Source: Spirodela intermedia (lineage: Eukaryota > Streptophyta > Magnoliopsida > Alismatales > Araceae). Taken from it: DNA of 64,000 nt. Where the stretch lies: positions 4,164,759 through 4,228,758 of the forward strand of contig LR746266.1 in NCBI GenBank assembly GCA_902729315.2. The letters are read 5' to 3'. Below, in pieces: positions 60,318-64,000 of the stretch. The notes below the pieces were generated by a model. That model saw nothing but the letters and a program-made list of their open reading frames with translations, searched no databases and was not told where the DNA came from. Numbering within the stretch: position 1 is the first letter of the stretch; the number at the start of each line of letters is the position of its first letter. Both the position numbers and the translations under genes were made by a program.

Positions 60318-63300
60318 ATGGAGAATGATGGAATGGACGAGAGTGATCCAGGCTCCGGCTGGTTAGAAGTTAAAAAGGTGAACCCCATGGTTTCTCTTTT
60401 GTTTGTTGTCGTTCCTTTTCCATCAGGTCTGCGGCATTGCCGTCACCATCATCATCTTCCGGCGTCTTCGTCCCATTTTCACCATTCGTCGTGACTCTAC
60501 TGACCAAACCTGTGGATCCACATCTCCATCAAGTTTAAGCACTCACTACATTGTCAGGGTGTCGCTGGACCTCCATTCACCTTAGTCTAGTTTTCCTTTA
60601 GTTTTTAATAACGCAGCATGATATTGCTTGTCGCTCGATTGGAAATAATTATGCAGGAGTGTTCCATTATCGCGCCAGATCCGTCTTCATACTCTTTGTT
60701 GATCCATCTCCTTTTTGGAATTTCATGTGTGCCAATTTTCTATTCACTTATAATGTATCATACGACAGTGATCTCATTCTCAGAATTTTTCTTTTTCCCA
60801 GAAGCATAGAGGTAGCTCTAAGTTCTCCGTGCATTCTGCCTCTGGAGCATCTTCTGGCAAAACTTACTCTGCTAGTCCACATCCCCGAGAAGGTGGAAAT
60901 CCATGCCAGGGACATCATCCCAAACACCCGATACGGTACCCGGGTAGCATCGCCCATGCAAATGCATCAAATGGGAGCATTGACCCCGCTGCATCAGGAG
61001 TTGATAAAGTGTTCATCAGTCAAGATTATTCTTCTTGCAAGGGTACAGAATTAAGCGGTGGGACAACAATTACTTCAGAGGTTAAAAAAGAGGAAGGCTT
61101 TGTTGAAGTTTCTAAAATTAAATGGGGTGATCTTGATGATGCTGCTTTGATTCCGAACAAGTGCAATGTATATTCGCCGGGAACTTCTAAGGTCGGATGT
61201 GGTCATGATGCTTTATTGGACGATGAGGCTGCTGTAATTTTTTACGCGTTGAAATCTGGTGCTCCTCATTCCCGTTTGGAAGAGGGAAGGGCTGCAGCGA
61301 CATCCGAGGATGCAGAGCCATGCCCAGATGAAATGACTTCTAAATCTGTCACGGAAGAATCCCTTGAGGAAAACTGCAGGGAGGTCAATGAGATTCCTCC
61401 TGAAAATTTAAATTTAATTGGTTTCAATGGAGAAGTTTCTTGCTCGAATGATGTGGCTGCAAGTTTTGGGAAAGCTCATGACAAGTTAACAGAGTCATCT
61501 CAGCATGAAGGCGAAGATGATTCAGCAGTGGCAACCACATCTGGTGCACCCTACCCTTCTGTGACATCTAAGGAGGTGATGATGCCTGAACCTGAGGGAC
61601 CTAGTGATCAACTCCAGGATGCAGTGCTAAATATTTCCATGACACCCATCGTTGGCAACACGTCGCATATGTCTTCTTCATTTCAGGACTTTATTCCACG
61701 TGGAAATCATGTTTGCCTAACAAAAGATGATTTAGCTGTTGTCAATGAGGAACAAGTTTCTTTGCAGGAGGGTTTAGCGGTCGTGGATGATCCTGGAGGA
61801 GTTGGAGTGGAAGAGAGCAAAGAAAGATTCCGGCAAAGACTCTGGTGTTTTCTTTTCGAAAATCTGAACAGAGCAGTTGATGAACTTTATCTTCTTTGTG
61901 AGTTGGAATGTGATATGGAGCAAATGGAGGAGGCTATTTTGGTTCTTGATGAAGCTGGTTCTGATTTCAGAGAACTGAAGTCCAGGGTGGAAGGCTTTGA
62001 AAGCAGTAAAAGGCTTCCTTCTCAAATGACAAGAGATGGGATGACTGTGAATGCAAGGACAGACCACCGCAGGCCACATGCTCTGTCTTGGGAGGTATGC
62101 CTACAGATATCGGACAGTTTTTTTTTCCTTGATAATAATGATTATTAATGTGTTGATAATTCTTATGATTCCCTTGAATAATCATGTGCAAGCTGGCAGT
62201 GGCCTGGTCACCTTGTTGTGTAAAAAAAACAAGGTTGAAACTGAACGGATGCATGAACTTAGTACGAATAGGCCTATTCATACTATATCTGGGATGTATG
62301 TCGAAAGATGTAAACATGCACTGTTCCTGCGTCCCCCTGCTACATTTTTGGCAGTTGAAACACATGTTCGTGTCCACACTCATCCCCTCCCCCTCCAGTC
62401 CCCACTTCCACCCGAAGCAAACCTAAGCTCCTCAAAATAATCGGTTGGACAGTGATAAAAAATTCTTTTAGTCAGGAATGGTTGAGTTGAATTGTTTTTT
62501 GCACCAATGCAAAATGGGTTTTATGCCATCATTTTTCGCAACACATTATTCCTTTTAACTGGTTCCTATACCACCCATAAGTGCGTCAATTGATTGTGAT
62601 TTGGTATGATTGCAGGTTAGGAGAATGACCACAACACCTAACAGAGCAGAAATACTTTCTTCGTCCATAGAGGCTTTCAAGAAAATTCAACAGGAAAGAG
62701 CTGATAGCTATATACTTCAGGATTTGGATATCTTGGGTTGTGCAGACTCTTCTCAACACAAATCCGACAAATTCAAGGACGATTTAACTGGAACAAAGGA
62801 TATACGACCAAATCATAAAATTTTTCCTGAGAGAGATGATGTACAACCAAGCAAAAGAGTTCCTAGTGCTAAACAAAGGAAGCAGATTGGAGATATAGCT
62901 GTTGTACAGAGAAATACTGTTAATGGGGTCTTATCTCTTCCCGTTTCAAATTCATCACGAGTCCCTATGAAGGTTGGTTCCAGAAATTCGTCTGGGATGG
63001 GTAAAGAGGACAAACTGGAGCATGTTATTGGAGCAGAGAAGCAACCACCTGACAATGACAGAGCTCTGAATGAGATTAAGGTAGAGAAACAAATAAAATC
63101 TCCAGAGACACTAAAAAAACATAGCCTTGTGAGTGATAAGGAGAAGGAAAAGCAAAATCTGGTTCCATGGAAAACAATGGATGCTTGGAAGGAGAAAAGA
63201 AACTGGGAAGATATACTTAGATCCCCAATGAGAACCTCATCACGCGTCTCTCATTCACCTGGTGTAGGCAGAAAAAGTGTGGACCGTGGACGTGTTCTGC

Positions 63301-64000
63301 ATCATAAACTGATGTCTCCTGAAAAGAAAAAAAAGACCACTTTGGATGTGAAAAGGGAAGCGGAAGACAGACATGCACGTGCAATGAGAATCAGAAATCA
63401 ACTTGAAAATGAGAGAGTGCAGAGGCTACAGCGGACCTCAGAGAAACTGAATCGTGTCAACGAATGGCAAGCTGTTCGGAGTTTGAAGTTGCGTGAGAGG
63501 ATGCATGCTCGCCATCAGCGTAGTGAATCCCGCCATGAAGCATATTTAGCCCAGGTTGCTAGAAGAGCTGGCGATGAAAGCAGTAAGGTCAATGAGGTCA
63601 GGTTCATTACATCATTGAATGAAGAAAATAAAAAGTTGATACTGCGCCAGAAACTCCACGACTCCGAAGTAAGGCGTGCTGAGAAATTACAGGTGATTAG
63701 AACAAAACAGAAGGAGGATAGTGCGAGGGAAGAAGCTGTCTTAGAACGTAAAAAGCTCCTTGAAGCTGAAAAACTGCAGCGTATCGCTGAGACACAACGG
63801 AGGAAAGAGGAGGCAAAAGTAAGAAGAGAAGAGGAACGAAAGGCGTCTAGTGCAGCACGTGAAGCAAGGGCTGTAGAGCAACTTCGGCGAAAAGAGGTCA
63901 GAGCTAAAGCTCAGCAAGAGGAAGCCGAAATGTTGGCCCAGAAGTTGGCAGAGAGACTCAAGGAAAGTGAGCAACGTCGGAAATTCTACTTAGAACAAAT
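60318..64000 (+). CDS. SCAPER-like protein (S phase cyclin A-associated protein in the ER homologue), 3' partial
   Basis: Exons 60318-60377, 60802-62094 and 62616->64000 join in phase 0 and remain open at the right edge, giving 912 visible residues. Exon 1 (MENDGMDESDPGSGWLEVKK) runs into KHRGSSKFSVHSASG across the first splice. The region ESKERFRQRLWCFLFENLNR plus AVDELYLLCELE is the conserved SCAPER N-terminal helical domain, near residues 350-380. A later motif WKTMDAWKEKRNWEDILRSP and a long Glu/Arg/Lys coiled coil from about residue 690 onward match plant SCAPER-like proteins. In animals SCAPER binds cyclin A and sits at the ER; the plant role is poorly known. The middle of exon 2 is acidic, low-conservation sequence. 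The C2H2 zinc finger expected farther on lies outside the window. Confidence 0.85.

Overview
The window is nuclear DNA of a flowering plant. It holds spliced GT-AG (and some GC-AG) genes for typically plant proteins: plastidial starch phosphorylase with its acidic insert, SNAP33, chloroplast ClpB3, a CLE peptide precursor and PLS-class PPR proteins. GC-rich exons beside AT-rich introns and spacers, GC-rich single-exon genes and long GA/CT tracts in leaders suggest a compact, non-grass monocot-like genome. That placement is inference. Gene density is high (thirteen well-supported genes, two running off the ends) and I see no intact transposon, rRNA, tRNA or CRISPR array.

Layout. 1-3775 (+): diacylglycerol kinase of the DGK1/DGK2 type, 5' end cut. 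6147-7589 (+): UDP-glucose 6-dehydrogenase, single coding exon, probably with a 5'-UTR intron. 9712-16337 (+): a nine-exon, probably N-myristoylated LRRC57-like LRR protein. 17198-19507 (+): an intronless PPR gene whose 3' end runs into a degenerate copy of LRR exons 3-9 (19478-22265). 24826-26877 (+): ELM2-SANT nuclear protein. 28150-34757 (-): plastidial alpha-glucan phosphorylase, 15 exons. 36784-38035 (+): SNAP33-type Qbc-SNARE. 38427-39954 (+): IQ/BAG co-chaperone. 41235-41528 (+): CLE precursor ending in a canonical dodecapeptide. 44576-44860 (-): ISD11/LYRM4. 45555-47150 (+): second PPR gene. 47384-49325 (-): RNA polymerase subunit RPB6. 50796-59557 (+): chloroplast ClpB3. 60318-64000 (+): SCAPER-like gene, 3' end cut.

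The genes do not form a pathway; this is an ordinary euchromatic mixture. The notable local relationships are the PPR/LRR fusion, the head-to-head ISD11/PPR pair (both probably organelle-directed), the divergent phosphorylase/SNAP33 promoter region with several G-boxes and site II motifs, and a heat-shock-element array just upstream of ClpB3. Three coding introns require GC donors. No wholly new multi-gene system is evident; the chimeric PPR-LRR locus is the most unusual structure. Exon boundaries were worked out by hand from splice signals and protein-family continuity.
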